A program made the translations under genes and the position numbers. The notes beneath the pieces are model-generated. The model was given only the letters and a program-made list of their open reading frames with translations, was not told the origin of the DNA and made no database searches. Positions 10,701 to 21,666 of a stretch of 64,000 bases of DNA are shown here, in pieces. The number at the start of each line of letters is the position of its first letter. The first letter of the stretch is position 1. Source of the stretch: Zea mays (Eukaryota; Streptophyta; Magnoliopsida; Poales; Poaceae); assembly GCF_902167145.1 (NCBI RefSeq), contig NC_050098.1, forward strand, positions 111,142,207 to 111,206,206, read 5' to 3'.

Positions 10701-11258
10701 GAATTTGTTGAGATACTGCATAACAGTATCTCCTCCTTGCTTGAGTCGCATGAATTCCTCCTGTTTCATGTGCAGCACTCCTTCTGGAATATAGTGCTCA
10801 CGAAACGCCAATTTAAATTCGTCCCATGTGACCTGGTGCCCGGCAGGTTGAATGGCCACATAATTTCCCCACCAAGTACTGGCAGGGCCTCTTAGCTATT
10901 GAGGCGCGAACAACGGCTTCTGGGTCTCAGTGCAGCAGATGAGTCCAAATTTCTGCTCAATAACCCGTACCCATTTGTCGGCTTCGAGAGGGTCTTCAGC
11001 TTTAACGAATAGTGGGGGACGGGTTTCCGAGAAATCCAGGTACGAAGTTTCACGGGGTCCCTGCGGATAGGCCCTTCCGCCTTGTTGCTAAAATTGATTT
11101 CCCGCCATTTCACGTAGAAAGCGTGTGTTGTCGGTGGTCGTATTGACCAAGGCAGCGATAGCCTCGGCCAACATTGGCGGTACAGGCGGTGGATTGGGCG
11201 TGTCTTCCCGACCACGGGAAGTACCAGCACCGTCATGTGCACGAGTCCTGGATGGCAT
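7705..11258 (-). pseudogene. Tekay/Del-like gag-pol polyprotein, decayed and 3'-truncated
   Basis: The frame opens at an ATG at 11258 (MPSRTRAHDGAG), just after a TTTGCCTCAG that looks like a splice acceptor. In order: Gag; a CCHC zinc knuckle ([14 protein letters not shown]); aspartic protease ([10 protein letters not shown]); RT with FIDD near 9100; RNase H beginning [12 protein letters not shown]; an HHCC-type linker; and the integrase catalytic start (MDFIVGLPRTT). The first 900 codons stay in one frame apart from a stop near 10892 and a CGA-to-TGA stop at 9270. A TGG-to-TGA stop at 8526 and later frameshifts break RNase H and the linker. The integrase ends at VATY, where another LTR is inserted. 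Gag packages RNA, and pol copies and integrates it; this copy cannot do either. Confidence 0.85.
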
Positions 11259-11402
11259 CTGAGGCAAAGAAATATTTGGGTAAATATAACATGCTGATAT
11301 ACACCATCATTTTACATTACAAGATGTAATGATACAGACTCATATGTACAACATGACTTCATTACCTATTTTACATTAGTATTTTAACTAAACTATACTA
11401 CT

Positions 11403-11981
11403 CTAGTTTTTGTCGTCCTTGGTTGCTTCACTGTCTGTTGTAGGGGACCGTTCGTCAGCCAGGTTCATTGAAGGAGGGGGCTTGATAAGGTCCAATTCCC
11501 CACCAAGTGCTTCACCTGCTGTTCCAGAAGGTCCGGCTCCCATTCCAACAGGGTCGGCAGGTACGTCTGGGTGCAGTCACGAATACAGTTCATGAACTTC
11601 CTCATGTAATGTATTACAATACACCTGCGAGTTGTCAATGGTCGTGCTAAGCTCTGCCACACGAGCATGTGCTTTGGCTTCCCGGTCCCAAGCAAGTGAA
11701 CGTGAATTGACAACCCAATCGATTGCCAAATCCCGTTCAGCAAGCTCGTCTTGCAGATGTCTGACGTCGGCTCTTAACTCATTTATACGCTGACCATCTT
11801 CTACCCACACCCTGTTTTTGTGACATATCTCCGTTTGAATCTGTTCCACTTGGGCTTCTAGGTCTCCAATAGGGTCATTACTGCCGCTGCTGCTCTCCTC
11901 ATGCCTTGGAGCCAACTGATGCTGAGGTACGCCGATAGGTCTGGTGGACTTACGCGGAGTTTTCCTCGTGCGTGGCGGCAT
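11403..11981 (-). pseudogene. Upstream ORF of the Tekay/Del-like element, one nonsense codon
   Basis: A minus-strand frame of about 192 codons starts MPPRTRKTPRKS and ends TKDDKN. It has a basic N-terminus, then a Glu/Gln/Leu-rich part likely to form a coiled coil (residues about 40-130), then an acidic/Pro tail. A single TGA at 11579-11577 (HELYS*) interrupts an otherwise open frame. It lies between the primer site and gag, separated from gag by about 145 bp of AT-rich sequence that ends in an acceptor-like TTTGCCTCAG. I do not recognise the protein. It may be an accessory N-terminal Gag segment joined by splicing. Confidence 0.5.
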
Positions 11982-12213
11982 ATCTCCATAAGGGGGAAAA
12001 CTTTATTAGTATAGTTTTTAACATGATGCATGCATAATTAGAGAATCAACTTTTGTTGATTCACAACCTCCTATACATTGCACTATGCTACCTGTTCTTA
12101 TAAGATGAGTACTTCAGAAAGTAGTAAGATAAGAATGAAAGAAATTTTCTTTAGATAAGTCTTTAAAAATTCTTTTTGAAATGTCTCATAATATCTGAAG
12201 AGATGGGCTTCGC

Positions 12214-12225
12214 TCCGATACCAGC
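12214..12225 (-). promoter_or_regulatory. Primer binding site of the Tekay/Del-like element
   Basis: The minus strand reads CTGGTATCGGAGC immediately after the LTR end TTCCATCACA. This matches the usual plant initiator-Met tRNA primer site TGGTATCAGAGC with one mismatch. It fixes the 5' LTR end at about 12226 and the element's orientation. Confidence 0.8.
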
Positions 12226-15200
12226 TGTGATGGAACCTCCCAAGTCATTAGGCCCACCTACAGTTGTCCTTGTCCATCGGACATCGGACAACACTGTAGA
12301 TGCACCTGATCACTTGACAAGTTCGGTATCTGAATTATTTTCCTTTCCCAAGAGCGTTTCACCCGTCACGCAGATATTAAATTACATCGGAGGAACGAAT
12401 AAGCGGAAGCAATTACAGTAACTTAATTTACATTAAAATATAGGAAGAGTGTTGTTATTACAGACCAGTAATATAGGAGTGCAGAGGTAATATTATTACA
12501 AACCTTGGGAGGCAAAAACCCCTCCCGCTTAACAGTAAAGTGTTCTTAAAAGGTGGACAACATCCTCCCGAGGCTTCATTCCTGAGTTTCCTCTTTTGGC
12601 ACCACCTTAGAACAAAAGCAACAAAAGTTTGCTGCTTCCTCACCTACAACAACATGGGTTCGAAAACCCTGAGTACGAACTATACTTTCGCAAGTCTTAC
12701 CCATCAAAATAAAAGACTCTCAAGGATATGCTAGCTTGAGGGAGTCAAGGTAAGGCTTTGAACAAGAATCAAAACTCTGTTTGTAGAAACGCTTACTAAT
12801 AGTGGATCCTTAAAAATCTAGTTTTATTAGCAAGTTAAGTCATTACCTGAATCTAGAGTTCTTTCTACCCATTCTAGCCATCTTCTTATTAACCCCTCTT
12901 GTTCACTGGAATGCTACGTGTAGGGCAGTGACCAAGTCTTCATGTCTGAGAAGTAACAGCGATCTGAATCGATTAATACCCAGCTGGGGATCTCCAATCA
13001 CACGACATATGTAGCACTTAACCCTTGCATATGTCAACTCTCCACCGGGGTTCTTAAGACCAGATCAGGTTCGAGCCAACCGAGAGCACAGATACACCAC
13101 CGTCTAGCCTCTTGCCACGAAGTGTACATGCTACTCTCGCCATCTCTCCACTCCCATTGCATGTTGTCTTATTCTGGTATTAGTCTGCCCGAGGCAAAGC
13201 TTACCCATGATGAGGCATGTGACCAGTTAAAAGGTCCTCGATCAACAAGCCTACATCGAGACGGTCCTTAATCGACTCAGACAGAGACACTACACCGAGA
13301 CTCTCTTCTCGTGCAAGACCCGCCTGGTCTCAGCTTTATCATTTCAAACCCAAAGTTTGGTACCTGTCAGAGGTACATCTTTTCCGATGTTGAACCCATC
13401 ATGGCCATGATGCATCCACCATCCAGTTTTATTTTTGAAAACATCCTACCCCACTTGAAGCATCATCTTTTGTCAAAACAAAACATTGTGTTTTTCTAGA
13501 GCAAGACTAAGCATAAGAAAAAACTTTTTATAAAACAGGTGATCAAGGAAAGATAATCAATCTTCCAAGGAAGGAAATGCAGCAAGTGTTTAGCACACAA
13601 CTCCTATCATCTAATGCATCAAGCAAGTGAGAAATATTTTAAATAGCAAGGAGGTGGCAAATGCACCGGGGCTTGCCTTGTGTTATAGGAGAGTCGGGCT
13701 CTGCTCCACAAATATCGAAATAAAAGCACTTCCCGGCAGGTGGGTCTTCAGGTGGTGGTGTAGCTCTTCCTTCTTCAACTTCTACTTCTTCTTCGTTTTC
13801 TATATATATCATATATAATCATGAATGCTCATGTAATGCTTATGAAAATGCAATAACAGAAAAGGTTTATCAAATTGTATCTTGAATACAGTTTTCCTTC
13901 ACGGTCCTTCCGGAAACTAGGGTTTTTGGAGTCAATATTTTATTTCCTAGGGCAAGCACTACTTAGAAGTTTAGGGTTTTGGGGTTTAGGTATCAAACAT
14001 TGTCCAAATCAAGTCAAATTTTACCCAAGGTTTCTAAATAGCATTTAAAGCTAATCCAAAATGTTTGGTGATTTTTGGAGTTATTAGTTAATTTCTAAAA
14101 TTCTAGGAGTATAGGTTTTTGCTATTTTAAATACTCCAAAATTCTTTGTTTGTACTAAAAATTATAAAACTATTTTTATTAAATACTATAGAAATTTAGA
14201 AGCCTAACAAAATTGGTCTTGTATTTTTAGCGTTTTTCTACAATTTTCTAGAAATTCTCTAATCCTGGTAGAAAAAGAAAAAGTGAAACTATGAACAGGG
14301 TTGGGCTGAATCCAGTTTGAGACGGCCCACAATTGGCCAAATGCCCCACACGTGCGCCCACCCTGATAACTTTGCATAAAGGCCCTTGGTGTTTTAAATG
14401 ACTTGAAAAGCGTCTAACGTACTATTCCCTGATTCACTAACATCTACAAAAAACCCCCTCTATTTCTATTTCTTTACAGATCTCGGCCCACGACGGGACC
14501 AAGCTGAACACCTGGCCAGAGCCATGGTTTCACGGCGGTGGCGACCCAGACAAAGAGTAACAAGCTCATAAACATCAAGCATAAGTCGGTCCGAGCAAAA
14601 CCCCTCATTTAATTTGAAAGATTTGACCCTAAATGGAGCTTGTTCATGGTCACGGCGGCGGAACGGCCCTGGAGATCGCGTTCTGGACAACTAACGGAAT
14701 TGACGCTAAAATTGAAGCTTGAGGGAGCTTCACGGGTTCACCAGAGACTATGCACACGATTGAATTTAGGCCGAACGAGGGTAGGAAAGCGGGTCGACAG
14801 AGAGGGTGTACGTGGCGGCGTTCTACGGGATTACGGGGTGTTCCGGTGTTTGTGCTTTGGTAAAATTCAATTCGCCGGCACCGAGAGCAATAGGAGGCTA
14901 AAGACAAGCTAGAACAAGAGACAAATGGGCGAGTACTGACCCGAGGAGGGCTGCCTAGAAAGGGGTCCTTCACGGCGGCGCTAAGAACGGTGAGGAGGAG
15001 ATTATGGCCTATTTGAGTCCCTCGGTGGAATTGGGTTGTTTGCGCAAGCACTCGTGTGTGTGATGCGGTGAAGAAGCAGCGCTCGGGCTCAAATTATAGG
15101 GGGTGGCCGGAGGTGGATGAGATTCAAAGATCTTCTAGTGCGCTGGCGAGCTCACCTGCGCGGGCAGAACCACGGCGAGCGTCCGGTGAACACCGATTAA

Positions 15201-16209
15201 CTGGACAGCGCCACGTCGCGGAAGATTTTTACCGCGGCCACAGTCCGATCCTCAGACGTGGTGGCAATCTTATCCACAGCGAGATTTGCTGAACTACGGT
15301 GAACAGTACGCCTGCCTGGCCGAATTCAAATGGCTATTGCTTCAAATTTTATGTGGTTGCTTGCAAACGAATCTGCATCAAAGTTGTACCTAGACTAATG
15401 TTCTTTCATTTTGGTATAACGACCATGTCGAAAACCCTCATGGATTAATCAGGCCAGGACCCTCAAGTTGGCGCAACAACACTGAACCCTGACCCAGATC
15501 AGATGCAGTAAATAAATACCTATCATGCCGACTAACGGCGCCTTTTCAACCTCATATATCTCCCATTTTTGTGTAACACTAGTGTTTGATTACTTAAGCA
15601 AATTTGTTCTCCATACACGGCTCTACAAGTTTGATGTGTTGACTCTAGGAAGATTCCTCATGAACTGAAAGAGGTAGGGTTCCAAAGTTGCTCCAAATGC
15701 ACTGAATTTCTGACTTAAGCATATGGAGTACAAAAGGCACTTCTTGCAATAAAGTCCAAATCCCACCCTTTAACTTGCAAATCCTTGAATATGAGAAGCA
15801 CATAGTTTGTGGTGTTATATTGTCTTTGTTTTTGCACTTTAGTCCAAAAGTGTACAAAATTTGCACTTAGCAACCCTAGGGTTTTAATTTAGGGTTTTCT
15901 AGGGGTCTTTTAAGGATTTTTTGGCACTTTTAGGGTTTGGGTGCCACTCAAGTCCATTAAATGTGATATCTTATGATCATTTCTAATGAGTTTTGAGTTT
16001 TTAACTTATTTAGGCTTTATTGACACTCCTAAGCCTAGTTTAGGGTTAAGTACCCTACCCTAGGGTTTCACAAATAACAAGTTACATCAATACAACTTGT
16101 TTGAAATTTTTTCCTAGTGAATGCACTCTAAATGTAACAAACACATGATATGTTAATGCTCATGATGTTATGCTCAAGTTTTAGTGACAGTAACACCAGG
16201 GGTGTTACA
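12226..16209 (-). repeat. 5' LTR of the Tekay/Del-like element (3.98 kb)
   Basis: On the minus strand the LTR runs from TGTAACACCCC at 16209 to ...CATCACA at 12226, next to the primer site. It includes AT-rich parts, a moderately GC-rich part (about 14460-15300) and CCCTAA-like words near 15900-16070. Small open frames in it (for example 14650-15051) show no protein features. Its first bases differ from the LTR at 5524-7704, so the two are not a pair. Confidence 0.75.
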
Positions 16210-18417
16210 TCCGGCTCAGCAAAAAGCTTTCGAAGAGTTGAAGCAATACTTGATCGATCTGACAACACTAACTCCACCTTCGCCAGGGGCTCCATTGCTC
16301 TTATATGTGGTAGCTTTGCACTCTGCAGTTAGTGTGGCGCTTGTACAGGAGAAGCAAGACGGCCAGGTCAAAAAACAAGCACCAGTATATTTTGTCTCTG
16401 AAGTTTTAAGCTTATCAAAGAAAAATTACACAGAACTGGAGAAGGTGCTATATGCTGTATTGATGGCCTCTTGGAAGCTTCGGCATTATTTTCAAGCATA
16501 TCATATAATTGTTCCTTCGTCGCAACCTCTGAAGGACATAATGAGAAATAGAGAAGCTATTGGGAGGATCGGAAAATGGACTGCCGAGCTCAATGAGTTT
16601 TCTATTGATTATGTTCATAGATCCTCAATTCAGTCTCAGGCCTTAGCAGACTTCATTGCTGATTGGACGCCAGGGGCTCAAGGAGAAGAAGCAACAAAAG
16701 ATGCCGAAGCCTGGATGGTCTTCTGTGATGGTTCTTGGGGAACCTTCGTCGCAGGAGCGGCTGCTGTTCTAGTAGCGCCTTCCAAAGTCAGAACATGCTA
16801 TACAGCAAAGCTGGATTTTAGTTTTACAAATAATATTGCTGAATACGAAGCCCTTCTGTTGGGGCTTTGGAAGTTAAAGGCAATGGGAATAATAAGGGCA
16901 ATCCTTAAAACTGACTCTCAAGTCATTTCTGGCCATGTAGACAAAAGTAGCAAGGCAAGAGACCCGAAGCTTGAAAAATATCTGGATACAGTTCGAAGGT
17001 TGAAGGCTTCTTTCGAAGGTTTTTCTATCAAGAACATTCCAAGAGGAGAAAATGAGCATGCAGATTTGTTAGCCAAATCAGCGGCACAGTGGCTCCCTCT
17101 ACCTTCGGAAGTATTTTTTGAGACAATAAAAGCACCTTCGGTTGAACTTATGGAGAGAGCAGTGCTTACAATATCCCCTATGCATAGTGAAGATTGGAGG
17201 ACATAAATTATATCTTTCCTCCAATGTAATTGTCTTTCGGATGACGAAGCTTATAATAAGAGAATGGAAGCAAGGACAAGACCGTATGTGCTAATAGAAG
17301 GGGAATTATACAAACATGGAGTCTGTTCTCCACTCCTCAAGTGTTTATCCAGAACCGAAGGTATAGAATTAATGAAGGAGATACATGCAGGTCTGTGTGG
17401 ATCACATATTGGGTCTAGGCCCTTACTCGGAAAAGTTTTAGACAAGGATTTTATTGGCCGAAGGTAGCTTCAGATGCAGCAGAGCTGGTCCAAAAGTGCG
17501 AGAATTGTAAAAAATGTGTAAGAGACCAGAAGCAACCTTCATCTCTCACGCAGCTGATACAGCCTACTTGGCCATTACAAAGATGGGGACTGGATTTGTT
17601 AGGTCCACTTCCACCAGCGCAAGGTAATTTGAAGTATGTTGTGGTGGCAGTAGAATATTTTTCTAAGTGGATTGAAGCAAAGCCCTTGGCTACAATAACT
17701 TCGGCCACAGTCCAAAAATTCTTCTAGCAGAATATTGTTTGTCGCTTCGGTGTACCGAAGGTGATAACCATGGACAACGGAACACAGTTTGATGTTAAAA
17801 CATTCAAAGATTTATGTGACCAGATTTGTACGAAGATCCATTTTGCATCAGTTAGGCATCTGGAGTCAAATGGGCTGGTAGAGAGAGCAAATGGCATTAT
17901 AATGATAGGAATAATGAAGTTAATTTTCAATCAGGCCAGAGGAAAGTGGCCAGACGAGCTGATTAAAGAGGTGTGGAGCCACAATACAACTACGTCAAGG
18001 TCAACAAGATTTACACCTTTCAAACTATTATTTGGTGACGAAGCTATAACTCCAGAAGAAGCTAAAGTAGGATCAATAAGAACAGTAGCTTTGGCAGAAG
18101 ACGAAGCTGATTATCACGTAACAAAAGATACTATAGAGGGGACTAGACTTCAGGCTGTAGAGAACATCAATAAATATCAAACCGAAACAATAAAATGGCA
18201 TGACAGAAAAGTTCGATTGAAAAATATCAAGGCAGGACATTTGGTGCTTCGGAGAGTGGTCAATCCAGACACATTGGGCAAATTGCAGCTGAAGTGGGAA
18301 GGTCCTTTTCTGGTTGTATCTTCGTCAAGGCCCGGTTCTTACAGATTGAAGGATACGGACGACAACGACATACCCAGATCTTGGAATGCGGATGAGCTTC
18401 GGCGATACTATGTGTAA
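16210..18417 (+). pseudogene. Element X pol: RNase H, second RNase H, integrase (5' truncated)
   Basis: The reading enters at PAQQKAFEELKQYL, the RT connection to RNase H. The degenerate first RNase H (LYVVALHSAVSVALVQ) is followed by an active-looking second RNase H of the archaeal type found in Tat elements: FCDGSWG, NNIAEYEALLLGL and KTDSQV supply Asp, Glu, Asp, with HADLLAKSA later. Integrase follows, with HAGLCGSHIG and CENCKKC for the zinc finger, GLDLLGP, TMDNGTQF and NGLVERANG for the D-D-E triad, and a GPF-type C-terminal module (LKWEGPFLV). Lesions are few: TAA at 17204-17206, a frameshift near 17445 and TAG at about 17727. It ends naturally at 18417 (LRRYYV). The remaining pol and gag lie to the left, beyond the nested insertions. 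Confidence 0.9.
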
Positions 18418-18660
18418 TATTGATGTAATCTTTTTTCATTTTTTCTATGGTACCCTTTTCCTTTCAAGAGGGGAGAAAGGTTTTTAATGGGGCCATAGCT
18501 TGTAATTTTTCATTCTTATTTAGCCCCATGAGGGCCAAATCCCCCAAAAAAGTTGTAATATGTAAATCTGAGCATGCACCATCGAGTGCAAAAATAAAAA
18601 CAGGGAGAAGCTCAAAAGACGTCCCCAAGGGGATGCAGAGCATGACGAAGCTATAAAAAG

Positions 18661-18945
18661 TCGTTCCTAAGGGAGTGCAGCATAAGTTTTCTGCTCAAAA
18701 GTCGTTCCTAAGGGAATGCAGAGCCAAATACCGCCGAAATATAAGGCGAAGAAGTTCAAAAGTCGTTCCTAAGGGGATGCAGAACTTATACCACCGAAAT
18801 AGAAGGCGAAGAAGTTCAAAAGATGTTCCTAAGGGGATGCAGAACTTATACCACCGAAATAGAAGGTGAAGAAGCTCAAAAGACGTTCCTAAGGAGATGC
18901 AGAGCTTAAGACTCAAAAGATGTTCCTAAGGGGATGCAGAGTCTG
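18661..18945 (+). repeat. 60-bp tandem repeat after pol of element X
   Basis: Three units align exactly every 60 bp from 18721 to 18900 (CCGCCGAAAT, CCACCGAAAT, CCACCGAAAT), with partial units on both sides. Each contains the core GTTCCTAAGGGGATGCAGA. The array lies between the pol stop (18417) and the 3' end of the antisense gene (19375). The same core makes up arrays in element Y and in the old copy near 36.8 kb. Confidence 0.9.
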
Positions 18946-20928
18946 GGTGTGGCTTCGTGTGTGTGTGTTTGGACATTCATTTGCACATTACATTACATCA
19001 TTCATTGCATTCATACACATTCATGTAGACATTCGTAGGATCATCATCATCATAACATAAAGTACAAACAGATACTTCGGCTTTAACATCAATGCTTCGA
19101 TGAGCATAAAGAAGCAAGATATGCTTCGTTCTGTACGAAAAGAAGGGATGGTGTTTTTCGCCTTCGACTCAAAAGGTATAAGTTTCGTCCACAGCAAAGC
19201 AATTTACACATGAAAGCAAATGTAAAAATATATTACAAGGTATGAACAAATATACAGAGTGATGTTCAATTCTTGATTACAATGTCTTTTACAAAGATAA
19301 TTCAAATGCCTCTAAAAGATCTATGCAGACAGGCTTAAAGATCAGCTTCAATGGCCTTCGGAATCTGCTTCGGATCACTGATCTTCGGCATCATCATCCT
19401 ACACACATCAAAATTTTATAAGGTAAAAGATAATCATAGGAGAAGGTAAGCAACATGTATAAGTTTCATACCGGCTTTAACAGGCTTTGGGCCTCGTCAC
19501 TAGCCAATTCTCGACCACCCTTCGCCCAAATTTGCGTTATAAACCTACTTCCTATGCTTTAGGCTATATTAGGAATGTCAACTAAATCTGATGCAGATAA
19601 GATGAAGTTTGGTCTATTCAAAAATTTTGCGTGCGTACAACCAGTTTTCAAAAATGTTGCAGCTGTGCCGCGAGAAGCTAGCAGGGCACAGAAGTCACCA
19701 TGCCCTGCTATTACTTCGTCAAGTGCCTCAACTTCGCCTTCAATATGTTCGAAGGTGCTTGATATATCTTCGGCCGAAGGAGTAAACTTTTCAGCACTAG
19801 CTCCGACTGAGTTGAAAACCTTTTTTAATCGATGTACGCAACGATTGCCAAAATCCAGACATATGTCGCGAAGCTCCTTCAAAGATTGTTTTAGCTTCAT
19901 ATTATTGGTAGCTTCGGCTTCATACTTCGTCTACAAGTGTTTTCTTTCCTGTTCAAAGCTCTCTGACTTCAGCAGGAGTTCCTTGTTTAATCTGATATTC
20001 TCGGCTTGCGCTTCTGCAAGAGAACCTTCCGCTGCTTGAAGTAGGAAGTCCTTATTTTCAAGAGAAGCTTCGTATTCTTTGATTTTGCTTTCTAGACCCT
20101 CGATTATAATTTCATTCTTCTTATCTTCGAGGTCCTGTTGCATTTGCAGCGCTTTACTCAGCAGCATACTCTGTACAGATTAGGCCTTCATCAGTTAACT
20201 TCATTGATTCAAACAAATAATAAAATTTTGTTTTATTATAAGAATCTTACCTTAAAGTTGGAATAAAATAAACTACCGACGATATGTTGTCATCGGTAGC
20301 TGCTAATGTCGGCTTCAAGCTTCAGAAAACCGACACTCTTTGATAGAGTGCCGATTACCTTCGCCCCGATGCGGTCACGAACACATCCCAAGGCCTCTTC
20401 ATTGATTCCACCAAAGAGCATGGCTCCTGGCTGGTAGCCACAGGAAATGTTGTATTCCTGTAGCTCCTTCTTCTCAGCCTCAGATAGTTCCTGTCCGATC
20501 AGGTTCCAAAGCTTAAAACCTTCTTCAGCCGAAGTAGCTTTAGCAATTTTCTTTCCTTTGTCAGGCACTGGGGCCATGACATGTTCTGCAGCTACAACTG
20601 TTTCTTCTGTGCCCATATCCAATAATAATTTATCAATCCCAAACAATGTAGCATCCAGGTTGGTAGCTTTGATGGCAGCTGCAGCTTCGGTAGATAGGTT
20701 GGTAGCTTCGGTGGTAGCTGCAGCTTCGGCAGATGTGTTTGCTTCAGTAGTGGCCTCGGTACTTGCAGTATCTTAGATACCAAGGCCGAAGGAGGCATAT
20801 TTTCAATAGCTTGCCTCACGCTACCAATCCTTTGCTTCTTCATCCCATCTACCTTCTTTATAGCCGAAGGTTCTTGTTTCTTCTGAAAAAGCTTCATCAG
20901 ATGCGGTCCCAGAGGACTTAGCAGATTG

Positions 20929-20933
20929 ATAGG
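20929..20933 (+). repeat. Left target-site duplication of element Y (ATAGG)
   Basis: ATAGG directly precedes the 5' LTR at 20934 and is repeated at 26203-26207 directly after the 3' LTR. Confidence 0.95.
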
Positions 20934-21592
20934 TGTTGGGGGCCTTCGGCTTACGAAGGTCCTCAAAAACAGAATTTAACAGTATTTCTGGAGTATAATG
21001 TGTGTGAACAGGTATCTTCGGGCTCGAGTCGGTATCACAGTAGGAGAAGCCCAAAATAATACGAAGGTTGATACAGCGCCGAAGATGTGAGCGGGAAAGC
21101 TTCGGTGTGGTGGCAGAAAATGAAACCGACTTAAAGATGAAAAGGCCATTCAGACCTCGGTGGATTACTATAGAATTATTACCAAATGTAAAGGGCATGA
21201 ATGTAATTCTGTATGGGCTGTGTCCCGTGCCTATAAATAGGTGAACAGTATCCCCGTACTGTTCACGCTGATCGGTCAGTCGCTTTTGCGTCACGCTTGT
21301 ACTTTTATTTCCTTCAAGCTAAAGGTACATTTGTAATTCGATGTTATTTCTGTTTCTACATAACAATAATGCAAAGATCAATTAATAATAATAATATGCA
21401 ATTGTCTATGTTATTCTTTATAATTCATCCTCCGTCATTGTATTTATGAAGGTACGCCCTTCATAACCTTCGTCCGAAAGTCATTATATCCTGAGGGGAA
21501 TAATGCTTCGAAGGACGAAGGACTTTAACGATTAACATTTTTCTATGTTGCCTTGTTCTTAACTCATAGCATTTGAGAACAAGTCCCCAACA
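20934..21592 (+). repeat. 5' LTR of element Y (659 bp)
   Basis: Starts TGTTGGGGGCC and ends GTCCCCAACA. A TATA box CTATAAATAG is at 21231-21240. The LTR is rich in GAAGG/CTTCG words. Differences from the 3' LTR noted by eye: CTTCGG/ATCGA near the start (two changes), GCGCC/GCGTC, and GATCAA/GATAAA. Confidence 0.95.
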
Positions 21593-21611
21593 TTGGCGCC
21601 CACCTCCGGTG
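21593..21611 (+). promoter_or_regulatory. Primer binding site of element Y
   Basis: TTGGCGCCCACCTCCGGTG follows the LTR end directly. The first eight bases have the TGGCGCC form common in gypsy primer sites; I do not assign the tRNA. The old copy near 38.78 kb has the related TTGACACCCACCTCTGGTG in the same place. Confidence 0.75.
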
Positions 21612-21666
21612 AACTCACTTCCACTCTGAGTTTTCTTAACACCTTCGGCGATCATAAACCTTCGCT

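Larger units (their letters stand above)
7705..16209 (-). mobile_element. Tekay/Del-like Ty3/gypsy element (minus), 5' LTR to integrase
   Basis: A minus-strand gypsy element with a 3984-bp 5' LTR (16209 to 12226), an initiator-tRNA-type primer site, an upstream ORF, and gag-protease-RT-RNaseH-integrase. It is interrupted inside the integrase by the LTR at 5524-7704; its 3' part lies left of the window. The RT has a FIDD catalytic box and the long LTR begins TGTAACACCCC, both in keeping with the Tekay/Del branch of chromoviruses. No chromodomain can be seen because the integrase C-terminus is missing. The element itself interrupts the pol of element X at 16209/16210. Confidence 0.85.

Noticed and set aside
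5524..16209. Treating 5524-7704 and 12226-16209 as the two LTRs of one element
   Set aside because: The first 100 bases differ apart from TGTAAC and the left one interrupts the integrase; they fit two nested elements better.
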